A stretch of 8,940 bases of DNA. It comes from Oscillospiraceae bacterium. GTDB lineage: Bacteria > Bacillota > Clostridia > UMGS1883. Below the pieces are notes generated by a model. That model ran no database searches, was not told the origin of the DNA, and worked only from the letters and a program-made list of their open reading frames with translations. The stretch covers positions 1-8,940 of the forward strand of contig JAFLUQ010000097.1 in assembly GCA_022508735.1 (NCBI GenBank), given 5' to 3'. Positions within the stretch are counted from its first letter, which is position 1. The number at the start of each line of letters is the position of its first letter. Position numbers and translations under genes: made by a program. Positions 1-5,367 of this stretch are shown here, piece after piece.

Positions 1-7
1 TTGCCAT

Positions 8-51
8 AAAAATATGCACCTCCAAAAGCGTCTAACTTTTGGGGTGCATAT
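8..51 (-). terminator. Intrinsic terminator of the P-loop protein gene
   Basis: A strong hairpin is formed by arms 12-20 and 43-51 (9 perfect pairs), continued by 22-28 and 36-42 (7 perfect pairs), with one bulged base at 21 and a 7-base loop. Read on the minus strand, the hairpin is followed by a run of five T (plus-strand A at 8-12). It lies about 33 bases after the stop codon of the minus-strand gene ending at 84. No T run follows on the plus strand, so it should act in the minus direction. Confidence 0.88.
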
Positions 52-83
52 CACTTTGGCGGGCTCTGATGTTAACTATTATG

Positions 84-491
84 TTAAATGTACTTCTTGA
101 TGCTGTCTGGAGCGTCGGCCTCATTCAGACTTACAATAACAACGATCTCAGCACCGGCCTTGTCGGAAATGGCGTTGAGTCTATCGAGGCACTCTGAGAG
201 CGCGTCCAGATCCTTATTCACGATCTTGGTGATGCTGTCAATGAATATGTGCTTGATGTCATAATTCTGAGAAAGTATTCCGCAGATAAAGCCGTAGAAA
301 CCGTCATAATTCTTAACAGCATACTCGTCAGTATCTACTATTCTGATGCGGTGAGTAAGGTCAAAGATGTGACGGTCACCCTTATTTATGAAAACTATGC
401 TTCCATCGCAAGCGGCTTCGGCTGCATTGACTGCGTCGATAAGCTTAGCCGTCTTGCCGGTACCCTTCTCGCCGATAATAACTTTAACCAT
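84..491 (-). CDS. Small P-loop NTPase-like protein of unknown function
   Basis: This encodes 135 residues. A canonical Walker A motif, GEKGTGKT, lies at residues 7-14 directly after a first beta strand. A hydrophobic strand ending in Asp at residues 81-85 (HIFID) is a plausible Walker B. A third hydrophobic strand, residues 115-121, ends in Ser and could be a sensor position. The protein is much shorter than classic AAA or RecA-type ATPases and no substrate domain is visible. Short P-loop proteins of this kind occur in Clostridia and are often annotated as hypothetical or loosely as PilT-like; nothing here supports a role in pili. The start is set by AAGGAGG at 500-506, 8 bases before the ATG. 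The gene has its own promoter and terminator and follows pgi on the same strand after about 100 AT-rich bases. ATP or GTP binding is likely; the biological role is unknown. Confidence 0.85.
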   Translation of the reverse strand: MVKVIIGEKGTGKTAKLIDAVNAAEAACDGSIVFINKGDRHIFDLTHRIRIVDTDEYAVKNYDGFYGFICGILSQNYDIKHIFIDSITKIVNKDLDALSECLDRLNAISDKAGAEIVVIVSLNEADAPDSIKKYI

Positions 492-535
492 AATTTTAGC
501 CTCCTTAAAAAATTTATACGAATGTATTTGTTATT

Positions 536-564
536 ATTATACTATAATTCCATTTAAAAAGCAA
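536..564 (-). promoter_or_regulatory. Sigma-A-type promoter of the P-loop gene
   Basis: On the minus strand, a -35 box TTGCTT (559-564) and a perfect -10 box TATAAT (536-541) are separated by exactly 17 bases. Transcription would start near 529, about 38 bases before the ATG, leaving a short leader that contains the ribosome binding site. The DNA upstream of the -35 box is almost pure A/T and could act as an UP element. Confidence 0.8.
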
Positions 565-594
565 TACTTTTTATTAAAAATATCTAAAAATATT

Positions 595-1947
595 TTATTT
601 ACCGAGTCTTGCCAGAAGCGCCGCCTGGGCATCCTCGTAGCCGGGCTTGCCCAGAAGGGCAAACATATTCTTCTTATATGCTTCTACACCGGGCTGATTG
701 AAGGGGTTTACGCCCAGCAGATACCCGCTGACGCCGCAGGCCTTCTCAAAGAAGTATATGAGATTGCCGAGAGAGTATTCGTCCATTTTCTCAGCGTGGA
801 GCACCAGATTGGGCACGCTGCCGTCGGTGTGTGCAAGAAGGGTACCGCTCATGGCCTGTTCGTTAACATAGCTGACATTCTTGCCGGCCAGGAAGTTAAG
901 GCCGTCTACATTGGCAGGATCAATGCCGATCTCGATATCCTTGCGAGGCTTATCAAAGAACAGCACTGTTTCAAACATTATGCGCAGACCCTCCTGGATA
1001 TACTGACCCATGGAGTGCAGATCGCTGGAGAAATCAGCGGCAGCGGGGAATATTCCCTTACCGTCCTTACCCTCACTCTCGCCAAAGAGCTGCTTCCACC
1101 ACTCGGCAAAATAGTGCACCTGAGGCTCATAGTTTATCATCATCTCGACGGTTTTGCCCTTGCGGTACAGTGCATGACGGCAGGCTACATACTGATAGCA
1201 TTCGTTCTCATGCACATTGGGGCTTGCATATGCGTCCATGGCGTCCTCGGCGCCCTTCATGAGAGCATCAATATCAAGCCCGGCGGCGGCGATGGGCAGA
1301 AGTCCCACGGCTGTGAGCACGCTATAGCGCCCGCCTACGTCATCGGGTACGACAAAAGTCTCGTAGCCTTCTTCATCCGCCAGCTTCTTGAGAGCGCCTT
1401 TAGCCTTATCTGTTGTGGCAAAGATCCTCTCGCGGGCACCCTCCTTGCCGTACTTCTGCTCAAGCAGATCGCGGAATACGCGGAAAGCGATAGCGGGTTC
1501 GGTGGTAGTGCCGCTCTTTGAAATTATATTGACAGAGAAATCCCGATCCTTGACGGTCTCGATAAGATCACTGAGGTAAGTTGCACTGATGCTGTTGCCG
1601 GCAAAGAATATCTGGGGAGCGCCGCTGCGTGCGGCTTTATTAACGTTATAGAAGTTATGGCCGAGCATCTCAATAACCATTCTGGCACCGAGATAGCTGC
1701 CGCCGATACCGATAACTATCAGCGCGTCGCTATTACCCTTTATTTTTTCGGCGGCCTTCTTTATTCTGGCGAATTCTTCCTTGTCGTAGTCACGGGGAAG
1801 GTTCACCCACCCGAGGAAATCATTTCCCTCGCCGGAGCCGCTGTGGAGCGTATTATGGGCCGCCTCTATGGCAGGGGCCAAAGCCGCGATCTCGCTGTCA
1901 GATATAAAAGCGGCGGCAGCGGAGCGGTCAAATTTAAGATTAGTCAT
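595..1947 (-). CDS. pgi: Glucose-6-phosphate isomerase
   Basis: This cytoplasmic enzyme interconverts glucose 6-phosphate and fructose 6-phosphate in glycolysis and gluconeogenesis. The protein has 450 residues, the usual length of the shorter Bacillus-type family. The first SIS-fold sugar-binding motif, GIGGSYLGAR, lies at 80-89, and the phosphate-binding loop SKSGTTTEP at 143-151. GGRYSVLT at 205-212 holds the conserved Arg207. GESEGKDGKG around Glu290, His311 in SDLHSMGQ, and Lys425 in VEAYKKN fall at the catalytic positions (290, 311, 425) known from Bacillus isomerases. All key residues are present, so the enzyme should be active. The start is fixed by AGGAGG at 1956-1961, 8 bases from the ATG. 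It has a strong promoter of its own and is divergent from the tRNA editing gene. No strong terminator is visible downstream, so some read-through into the P-loop gene is possible. Confidence 0.98.
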   Translation of the reverse strand: MTNLKFDRSAAAAFISDSEIAALAPAIEAAHNTLHSGSGEGNDFLGWVNLPRDYDKEEFARIKKAAEKIKGNSDALIVIGIGGSYLGARMVIEMLGHNFYNVNKAARSGAPQIFFAGNSISATYLSDLIETVKDRDFSVNIISKSGTTTEPAIAFRVFRDLLEQKYGKEGARERIFATTDKAKGALKKLADEEGYETFVVPDDVGGRYSVLTAVGLLPIAAAGLDIDALMKGAEDAMDAYASPNVHENECYQYVACRHALYRKGKTVEMMINYEPQVHYFAEWWKQLFGESEGKDGKGIFPAAADFSSDLHSMGQYIQEGLRIMFETVLFFDKPRKDIEIGIDPANVDGLNFLAGKNVSYVNEQAMSGTLLAHTDGSVPNLVLHAEKMDEYSLGNLIYFFEKACGVSGYLLGVNPFNQPGVEAYKKNMFALLGKPGYEDAQAALLARLGK

Positions 1948-1977
1948 TACCTTGTCCTCCTAAAGTTTGTTATTATA

Positions 1978-2006
1978 AGTATATCACGTAAAAATTTTTC
2001 CGTCAA
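1978..2006 (-). promoter_or_regulatory. Sigma-A-type promoter of pgi
   Basis: On the minus strand, a -35 box TTGACG (2001-2006) and a -10 box TATACT (1978-1983) lie exactly 17 bases apart. The expected start of transcription near 1971 gives a leader of roughly 25 bases that includes AGGAGG at 1956-1961. Both boxes differ from consensus at one position, which suggests constitutive strong expression. Confidence 0.85.
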
Positions 2007-2028
2007 CCCATTTTTTGCATAAATTATA

Positions 2029-2057
2029 TTGAAATTTGTTGAAATAAATAGTATTAT
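2029..2057 (+). promoter_or_regulatory. Possible promoter of the tRNA editing gene
   Basis: TTGAAA (2029-2034) and TATTAT (2052-2057) lie 17 bases apart in the divergent intergenic region. The match is good, but the predicted transcription start (about 2063-2065) falls on the ribosome binding site at 2063-2068, which is tighter than usual. An alternative -10-like TATATT at 2025-2030 has no good -35 partner. The call is therefore tentative. Confidence 0.35.
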
Positions 2058-2077
2058 ATGAAAAGGAGATGATACGG

Positions 2078-2617
2078 ATGAATATTGATCCTGTGATATA
2101 CAGAGGTCGGCCTGAAGAAAGGCGTTCTGCCAACGAAGAAAGAGCCTATGATACTCTGGACACCTTGGGCATAGAATATGAACGTATGGATCATGACCCG
2201 ACCTTTACTATGGAGGCCTGCGAGGAGATCGACCAACTTATGGATATGAAGGCCTGCAAAAATCTGTTCCTGACAAACAAGCAGAAAAACCGCTTTTTTC
2301 TGGTCGTTATACGCGGGGACAAGCGGTTCGTCACAAAGGATATGTCGGCCCAGCTTTCACTGCCGAGGCTGAGCTTTGCACAGCCTGACGTTATGGAGGA
2401 GTTATTGGGCTGCACTCCCGGCAGCGTGAGCATATTGGGCCTCGCAAACGACCCGGAGGCAAAGGTTACGCTTATCGTTGACAAGGACGTGCCAAAGCAG
2501 GAATATTTCGGCTGCCACCCCTGCATGAATTCCAGTTCGCTGAAAATGAAAACCGAAGACATATTTGGCAAATTCATTCCCTTTACCGGCCGGGAGCCCA
2601 TATTTTTCGAATGCTGA
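2078..2617 (+). CDS. Freestanding prolyl-tRNA editing (YbaK/PrdX-type) deacylase
   Basis: This protein belongs to the family of prolyl-tRNA synthetase-associated editing domains, which hydrolyse tRNA charged with the wrong amino acid (classically Ala-tRNA(Pro) for PrdX/ProXp-ala members). With the start at 2078 it has 179 residues, close to the usual single-domain size. Family-type features are a conserved Lys in KNLFLTNK (Lys61), the loop GCTPGSVS at 111-118, and FGCHPCMN at 144-151. The upstream ATG at 2069 is rejected because it abuts AAGGAG (2063-2068); the ATG at 2078 sits 9 bases away. The gene is divergent from pgi and is followed by a lipoprotein gene with its own promoter, so it appears monocistronic. 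No proline reductase genes are nearby, so a link to that pathway (where PrdX was named) is not supported. The exact mischarged tRNA substrate cannot be told from sequence alone. Confidence 0.88.
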   Translation: MNIDPVIYRGRPEERRSANEERAYDTLDTLGIEYERMDHDPTFTMEACEEIDQLMDMKACKNLFLTNKQKNRFFLVVIRGDKRFVTKDMSAQLSLPRLSFAQPDVMEELLGCTPGSVSILGLANDPEAKVTLIVDKDVPKQEYFGCHPCMNSSSLKMKTEDIFGKFIPFTGREPIFFEC

Positions 2618-2667
2618 GATATGATTGTTAAAGAAGTGAAAATTTTTTGGTTTTTTTAAATATTTTC

Positions 2668-2696
2668 TTGAAATAAAGAAACAAATGGTGTATAAT
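2668..2696 (+). promoter_or_regulatory. Sigma-A-type promoter of the lipoprotein pair
   Basis: A -35 box TTGAAA (2668-2673) and a perfect -10 box TATAAT (2691-2696) are separated by 17 bases. A and T tracts directly upstream (about 2640-2667) resemble an UP element. The expected start near 2703 leaves a leader of under 30 bases before the ATG at 2731. Confidence 0.85.
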
Positions 2697-2730
2697 ATAA
2701 TATATTATTGTATTTGAGAGGTGCTTCGCA

Positions 2731-3384
2731 ATGAAAAAAAGATTACTTTGCGTGATTTCTGCCTGTGCGTTGGCCCTTTCTCTGGCCGCCTGCGGCGAGA
2801 AAGACGACCCTGTGCAGATCGTATCCGATGAAGAGTCCATACATATAGAGGTTGGCGATGAGATATCCGTGATAGCTCATACCAAAAAGAGTGAAACCAT
2901 ACGCTGGAGCTGTGAAGACGGGGACGTTGCCGCCATTACCGCCGACGGACGGCTCACCGGTGTTGCCAACGGTATCACTGTTATCACTGCCGAGACCGAC
3001 AGCGGTTATGACCACATTGGCCTTGTCGTTGGCAATGGCGTCAAGGGAACAGAGGTTGTCGTGCGAACTGACGAAAACGGAAATTTCACTGCAGAACGCA
3101 AGCCAAGCTTTAACGGCAATTCAAAGATCACTCAACTGCGTATCTCTCTGAACGGCCTTACCGAGGACGAAACTCTGCTTCTTGGCACAGACAGCGAAGC
3201 TTATCTCAAAGTGGCTGTTACGCCTTCTGACTGTGATGACACCCTGTATTACACTTCGTCCAATCCGGGAGTGGCTGAGGTTGACCAGACCGGTACTGTT
3301 GTTCCAAAGAGTCGCGGCACTACTATTATAACCGTAACTGCCCCCAACGGCGTTGAGGACACGTTCAAGATTTTTGTACGATAA
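2731..3384 (+). CDS. Lipoprotein with two BIG2-type Ig-like domains
   Basis: This is a predicted surface-anchored lipoprotein of 217 residues. A signal peptide begins MKKR, has a hydrophobic core and ends in the lipobox LAAC, so Cys21 would be lipidated and the mature protein held on the outer face of the membrane. The mature part reads as two bacterial Ig-like group 2 modules, about residues 30-104 and 130-217. Each has the BIG2 signature of a strand, then 'W/YxSxxxxVAxV/I', a Gly turn and a closing 'GxTxIT' strand: GVANGITVITA at 77-87 and KSRGTTIITVTA at 193-204. The polar linker at 105-129 is variable. The ribosome binding site is GAGAGG at 2716-2721, 9 bases from the ATG. It is the first gene of a pair with the next lipoprotein, to which it is clearly related. 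BIG2 modules usually mediate adhesion or cell-wall association; no enzymatic motif is seen and the ligand is unknown. Confidence 0.88.
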   Translation: MKKRLLCVISACALALSLAACGEKDDPVQIVSDEESIHIEVGDEISVIAHTKKSETIRWSCEDGDVAAITADGRLTGVANGITVITAETDSGYDHIGLVVGNGVKGTEVVVRTDENGNFTAERKPSFNGNSKITQLRISLNGLTEDETLLLGTDSEAYLKVAVTPSDCDDTLYYTSSNPGVAEVDQTGTVVPKSRGTTIITVTAPNGVEDTFKIFVR

Positions 3385-3387
3385 AAA

Positions 3388-4032
3388 ATGAGCTACATTT
3401 ATAAAAAAACGGCTTTTACTGCCGCGCTTTCGGCAGTGCTTATATTGGGCGGCTGCGGCGGCGGAGTTGAAATACAGAATGATACCCTCCGACTCTCCCT
3501 TGGGCAGGAGCAGACTTTGCGTTTGAGTGTCGACAACGATGATGAACTGACCTTTTCTTCCATGGATCCGAACATTGCATCGGTGGACGAATACGGCACC
3601 GTGCGCGGTTTGGGCAACGGAATAACCGTTATCTCCGTGCGTGGAAAAAAAGACTTTGACGATGTGGCGGTTGTCGTTGGCAGCGGTGTGGCCGAATATG
3701 TGGACGAGTATGGCAACACAGTTTCCTCGCTTGTAACCACAACGAAAGCTGATGCTGCTCTTGTTTATGGCGAAAGCGACATAACCGCGCTTGCTGTATC
3801 CATAGTCGGCGGCGGCACGGAGGACGTGACGATCTCCGCCGGTCGGACATACGAGCTTAAAATTGAGAAAACGCCCATAGACAGTGCCGACAAAGTGACG
3901 CTGCGCGTGGCAGACGGTACTGTGGCCCGGGTGGAGGGCAAGACCCTTATTGGTGTGGGGCGCGGCAAAACCACCCTCACTGCTACCGCTCCCAACGGCA
4001 TAAGCGCAGAAATGATCGTGAGAGTCAAATAA
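3388..4032 (+). CDS. Second BIG2-type lipoprotein, paralogue of the gene upstream
   Basis: This 214-residue lipoprotein has two Lys at residues 6-7, a hydrophobic stretch and the lipobox LGGC, which makes Cys23 the lipid anchor. The two-module plan is the same as in the upstream gene. The first BIG2-like module (about 33-101) contains SSMDPNIASVDEYG and GLGNGITVISV. A polar linker at 103-127 follows, then a second module (about 131-214) with GVGRGKTTLTATAPNG near its end. VVVGSGV at 96-102 matches LVVGNGV in the neighbour, and both proteins carry TAPNG close to their C-terminus, which points to tandem duplication. The ATG lies one codon after the upstream TAA and in the same frame. No Shine-Dalgarno sequence is visible upstream, so translation probably depends on re-initiation coupled to the first gene. 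A long palindrome ends the unit. Function is probably at the cell surface and otherwise unknown. Confidence 0.87.
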   Translation: MSYIYKKTAFTAALSAVLILGGCGGGVEIQNDTLRLSLGQEQTLRLSVDNDDELTFSSMDPNIASVDEYGTVRGLGNGITVISVRGKKDFDDVAVVVGSGVAEYVDEYGNTVSSLVTTTKADAALVYGESDITALAVSIVGGGTEDVTISAGRTYELKIEKTPIDSADKVTLRVADGTVARVEGKTLIGVGRGKTTLTATAPNGISAEMIVRVK

Positions 4033-4072
4033 AAACATACTTCTGTCAGCGCAAAAATTGTGCGGTAACTTC

Positions 4073-4130
4073 AGGACTGTCAACAGAAATTTATTGAATT
4101 ACAATAAATTTCTGTTGACAGTCCTTTATT
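4073..4130 (+). terminator. Terminator palindrome of the lipoprotein pair
   Basis: Two perfectly complementary 24-base arms (4073-4096 and 4102-4125) surround a 5-base loop (AATTA). On the plus strand the hairpin is followed at once by a T-rich stretch (4125-4133), as in an intrinsic terminator. It lies 40 bases after the stop codon of the second lipoprotein. No T run follows on the minus strand. The right arm contains the -35 box of the next promoter, so the element may also act as an operator at the DNA level. Confidence 0.8.
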
Positions 4131-4143
4131 TTTGTGCTAAAAT
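4115..4143 (+). promoter_or_regulatory. Promoter of the DUF2975/XRE pair, -35 inside the palindrome
   Basis: A consensus -35 box TTGACA (4115-4120) and a -10 box TAAAAT (4138-4143) are separated by 17 bases. The -35 box lies in the right arm of the perfect palindrome at 4073-4125; the left arm carries the mirror copy TGTCAA. Transcription should begin near 4150, which excludes any protein start upstream of 4167. The arrangement suggests control by a dimeric DNA-binding protein. The small XRE regulator encoded by this operon is the obvious candidate, but that is inference. Confidence 0.78.
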
Positions 4144-4166
4144 ATTCGTTGCAAGGAGTGATATGC

Positions 4167-4616
4167 ATGAATAAAAATCCTGTAAATCAGATAACGAAAA
4201 TACTTGTGGACGTGCTGTTTTTTCTTGGGATTATAGCAGTTATAGCCGTGCCGATATTGGCAAGGTATGTAAGCTCGTTTTACGGCTATGACGGCACTCA
4301 GGTAACATGCCTGGCGGTAATACTGTTTGCCGCGGGGCTTTGCGCACTGTATGTGCTGTTCAATCTGCGGCTTATGTTCAGAACTCTTTTAGGCGGAAAT
4401 CCCTTTGTGGAGAAAAACATTGTCTGCTTCCGGCGCATGGCGGCGGCCTGCGCTGCCATAGCTGTGCTGTGCGCAGTAAAATGCTTTCTGCTGTTCACCT
4501 TCGGCACGGTGGCCGTGGTCATAGTGTTCGTGGTGGGCGCTATGTTCTGCCTGACTCTCAAGAACATATTTGAGCAGGCCATAGCCTATAAGCAGGAAAA
4601 CGACATGACTATCTGA
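4167..4616 (+). CDS. DUF2975 family membrane protein
   Basis: This is a small integral membrane protein of 149 residues with four predicted transmembrane helices (about 13-33, 46-66, 90-110 and 113-133). The loop GGNPFVEKNIVCFRRMA (76-92) and the tail IFEQAIAYKQENDMTI are typical of DUF2975 proteins. No function has been established for the family that I can name with confidence. Its members are usually encoded just upstream of a small YozG-like helix-turn-helix regulator, as here. The ATG at 4167 has AAGGAG at 4153-4158, 8 bases away. A longer reading from 4134 would begin inside the promoter and is rejected. The downstream ribosome binding site overlaps this gene's stop codon, so the two proteins are probably made together. 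A membrane partner or sensor controlling the regulator is a reasonable guess, not shown by the sequence. Confidence 0.9.
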   Translation: MNKNPVNQITKILVDVLFFLGIIAVIAVPILARYVSSFYGYDGTQVTCLAVILFAAGLCALYVLFNLRLMFRTLLGGNPFVEKNIVCFRRMAAACAAIAVLCAVKCFLLFTFGTVAVVIVFVVGAMFCLTLKNIFEQAIAYKQENDMTI

Positions 4617-4628
4617 GGAGGGTGCGAT

Positions 4629-4850
4629 ATGCCGATTATAGTAAATCTTGACGTAATGATGGCAAAGCGGAAAATAGGCCTCATGGATCTGGCCGAAAAG
4701 ATAAATATCACCCCCGCAAACCTTTCGATTTTAAAAAACAACAAGGCCAAGGCCGTGCGCTTCTCCACACTGGAGCAGATATGCCGGGTGCTGAACTGCC
4801 AGCCCGCGGACATACTGGAATACCAAGAGGACGGGGCAGAGCCCATGTAA
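4629..4850 (+). CDS. Small XRE/Cro-type regulator (YozG-like)
   Basis: This 73-residue protein is almost entirely one helix-turn-helix domain of the HTH_26 (YozG-like) type. The core LMDLAEKINITPANLSIL (residues 18-35) is helix 2, turn and recognition helix. KAKAVRFSTLEQICRVLNCQPADILEY follows, as in this family. It should bind DNA as a dimer. AGGAGG at 4616-4621 overlaps the stop codon of the DUF2975 gene and lies 7 bases from the ATG, so the two genes form a tight operon. Autoregulation at the palindrome overlapping the operon promoter is plausible. The gene is followed by a terminator shared with the convergent HPr-like gene. Family assignment is confident; regulated targets are unknown. 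Confidence 0.92.
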   Translation: MPIIVNLDVMMAKRKIGLMDLAEKINITPANLSILKNNKAKAVRFSTLEQICRVLNCQPADILEYQEDGAEPM

Positions 4851-4873
4851 TAGGTCAGAACTTAATACCGACG

Positions 4874-4900
4874 AAAAAAAGCGGTCCTGAGCCGCTTTTT
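4874..4900. terminator. Bidirectional terminator between convergent genes
   Basis: Arms 4876-4884 (AAAAAGCGG) and 4892-4900 (CCGCTTTTT) form a 9-base-pair hairpin with a 7-base loop. T runs follow the GC core on both strands, so it can end the plus-strand XRE gene and the minus-strand HPr-like gene. The last two bases of the right arm are part of the TAA stop codon of the HPr-like gene (4899-4901). Confidence 0.88.
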
Positions 4901-5156
4901 ACATATTCTCTGTGAGCCAGCGACGGAGCCGCCGTGCGGCGACAATTTCGTCTATCCCCTCGGTTTCGACAGTTATCCTTTGCCCCTTGCGCGCGCCGAG
5001 GCTGACAACGGACAGTATACGCTTTGCGTCGGCAGACTTATGGCCGGTTACGATTTTTATATGAGACTCAAATTCCTCCGCCGCGCTCACCAGCTCCCCT
5101 GCCGACAAAGGACGGAATCCGCTTTCGTCGGTGATTACGTAGTCAAATGTACGCAT
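4899..5156 (-). CDS. HPr-like protein lacking both phosphorylation sites
   Basis: With the start at 5156 the protein has 85 residues, the usual HPr length, and it aligns to Bacillus HPr without gaps. Shared features are DESG at 10-13, LV at 22-23, the hydrophobic strand HIKIV at 32-36, and SLGARKGQ at 52-59, matching SLGxxKG. The residue at the place of the PTS phosphorylation site His15 is Arg (GFRPLSA instead of GIHARPA). The regulatory Ser46 is also Arg (AKRILSVVSLG instead of LKSIMGVMSLG). It should therefore neither carry phosphate from enzyme I nor serve as an HprK substrate. It may be a regulatory or structural HPr relative. The longer reading from 5192 is rejected because GGAGG (5164-5168) sits 7 bases before the ATG at 5156. 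No convincing promoter was found between it and the upstream terminator. It is convergent with the XRE gene. Confidence 0.85.
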   Translation of the reverse strand: MRTFDYVITDESGFRPLSAGELVSAAEEFESHIKIVTGHKSADAKRILSVVSLGARKGQRITVETEGIDEIVAARRLRRWLTENM

Positions 5157-5210
5157 GATTTTTCCTCCCCGAAATATTTTAACCCCGCACATATAAAATA
5201 TGCAGCAAAT

Positions 5211-5241
5211 ACAAAAAACGCGCCACAGGCGCGTTTTTTGT
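5211..5241. terminator. Terminator of the leucine-rich repeat gene
   Basis: Two perfect 14-base arms (5211-5224 and 5228-5241) with GC-rich inner halves (ACGCGCC/GGCGCGT) surround a 3-base loop. Runs of six A and six T at the outer ends make it competent on either strand. In context it should end the minus-strand leucine-rich repeat gene, whose stop is at 5368. It also insulates the HPr-like gene downstream. No plus-strand gene runs into it. Confidence 0.88.
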
Positions 5242-5266
5242 GTTATCCCCTAATCAGGATAATCAG

Positions 5267-5313
5267 TTTTTATAATTATGACTATTCCTTTCCGCTTCGC
5301 TAAAGGTCACAAA
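5267..5313 (-). repeat. Degenerate second copy of the leucine-rich repeat gene leader
   Basis: This stretch matches 7335-7381 at 40 of 47 positions without gaps and in the same orientation. The matching copy contains the ribosome binding site and first codons of the leucine-rich repeat gene. Here the GGAAAGGAAT core is intact, but the position of the ATG reads ATA and a stop (TGA) follows shortly. It lies between the stop codon of the gene and its terminator. It looks like the remains of a duplicated gene start; no protein is expected from it. Confidence 0.75.
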
Positions 5314-5367
5314 CTATGTGATTTTTTTGTAAAAAATGCCATTTTGTTTCAGACTTTCTATCCCCAT

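Noticed and set aside
571..600. A/T-only inverted repeat after the pgi stop codon that might be a terminator.
   Set aside because: It has no GC pairs and would be very weak; the region is better explained as upstream DNA of the next promoter.
388..1521. Long plus-strand open frame (377 codons) opposite pgi and the P-loop gene.
   Set aside because: It is antisense to two well-supported genes and runs across the AT-rich intergenic region between them. It has no ribosome binding site and no recognisable domain; it is a by-product of the codon bias of pgi.
3121..4083. Minus-strand open frame of 320 codons opposite the two lipoproteins.
   Set aside because: It spans both lipoprotein genes, which have lipoboxes and BIG2 signatures. 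The antisense protein has no family resemblance and no proper start signals.
5157..5210. Possible promoter for the HPr-like gene.
   Set aside because: A TAAAAT-like -10 lies too close to the ribosome binding site and has no -35 at proper spacing; other combinations are poor, so none is listed.
5325..5347. A/T-rich short palindrome just after the leucine-rich repeat gene stop.
   Set aside because: The stem is only A/T pairs around a tiny loop; the strong GC-cored hairpin at 5211-5241 is the better terminator.
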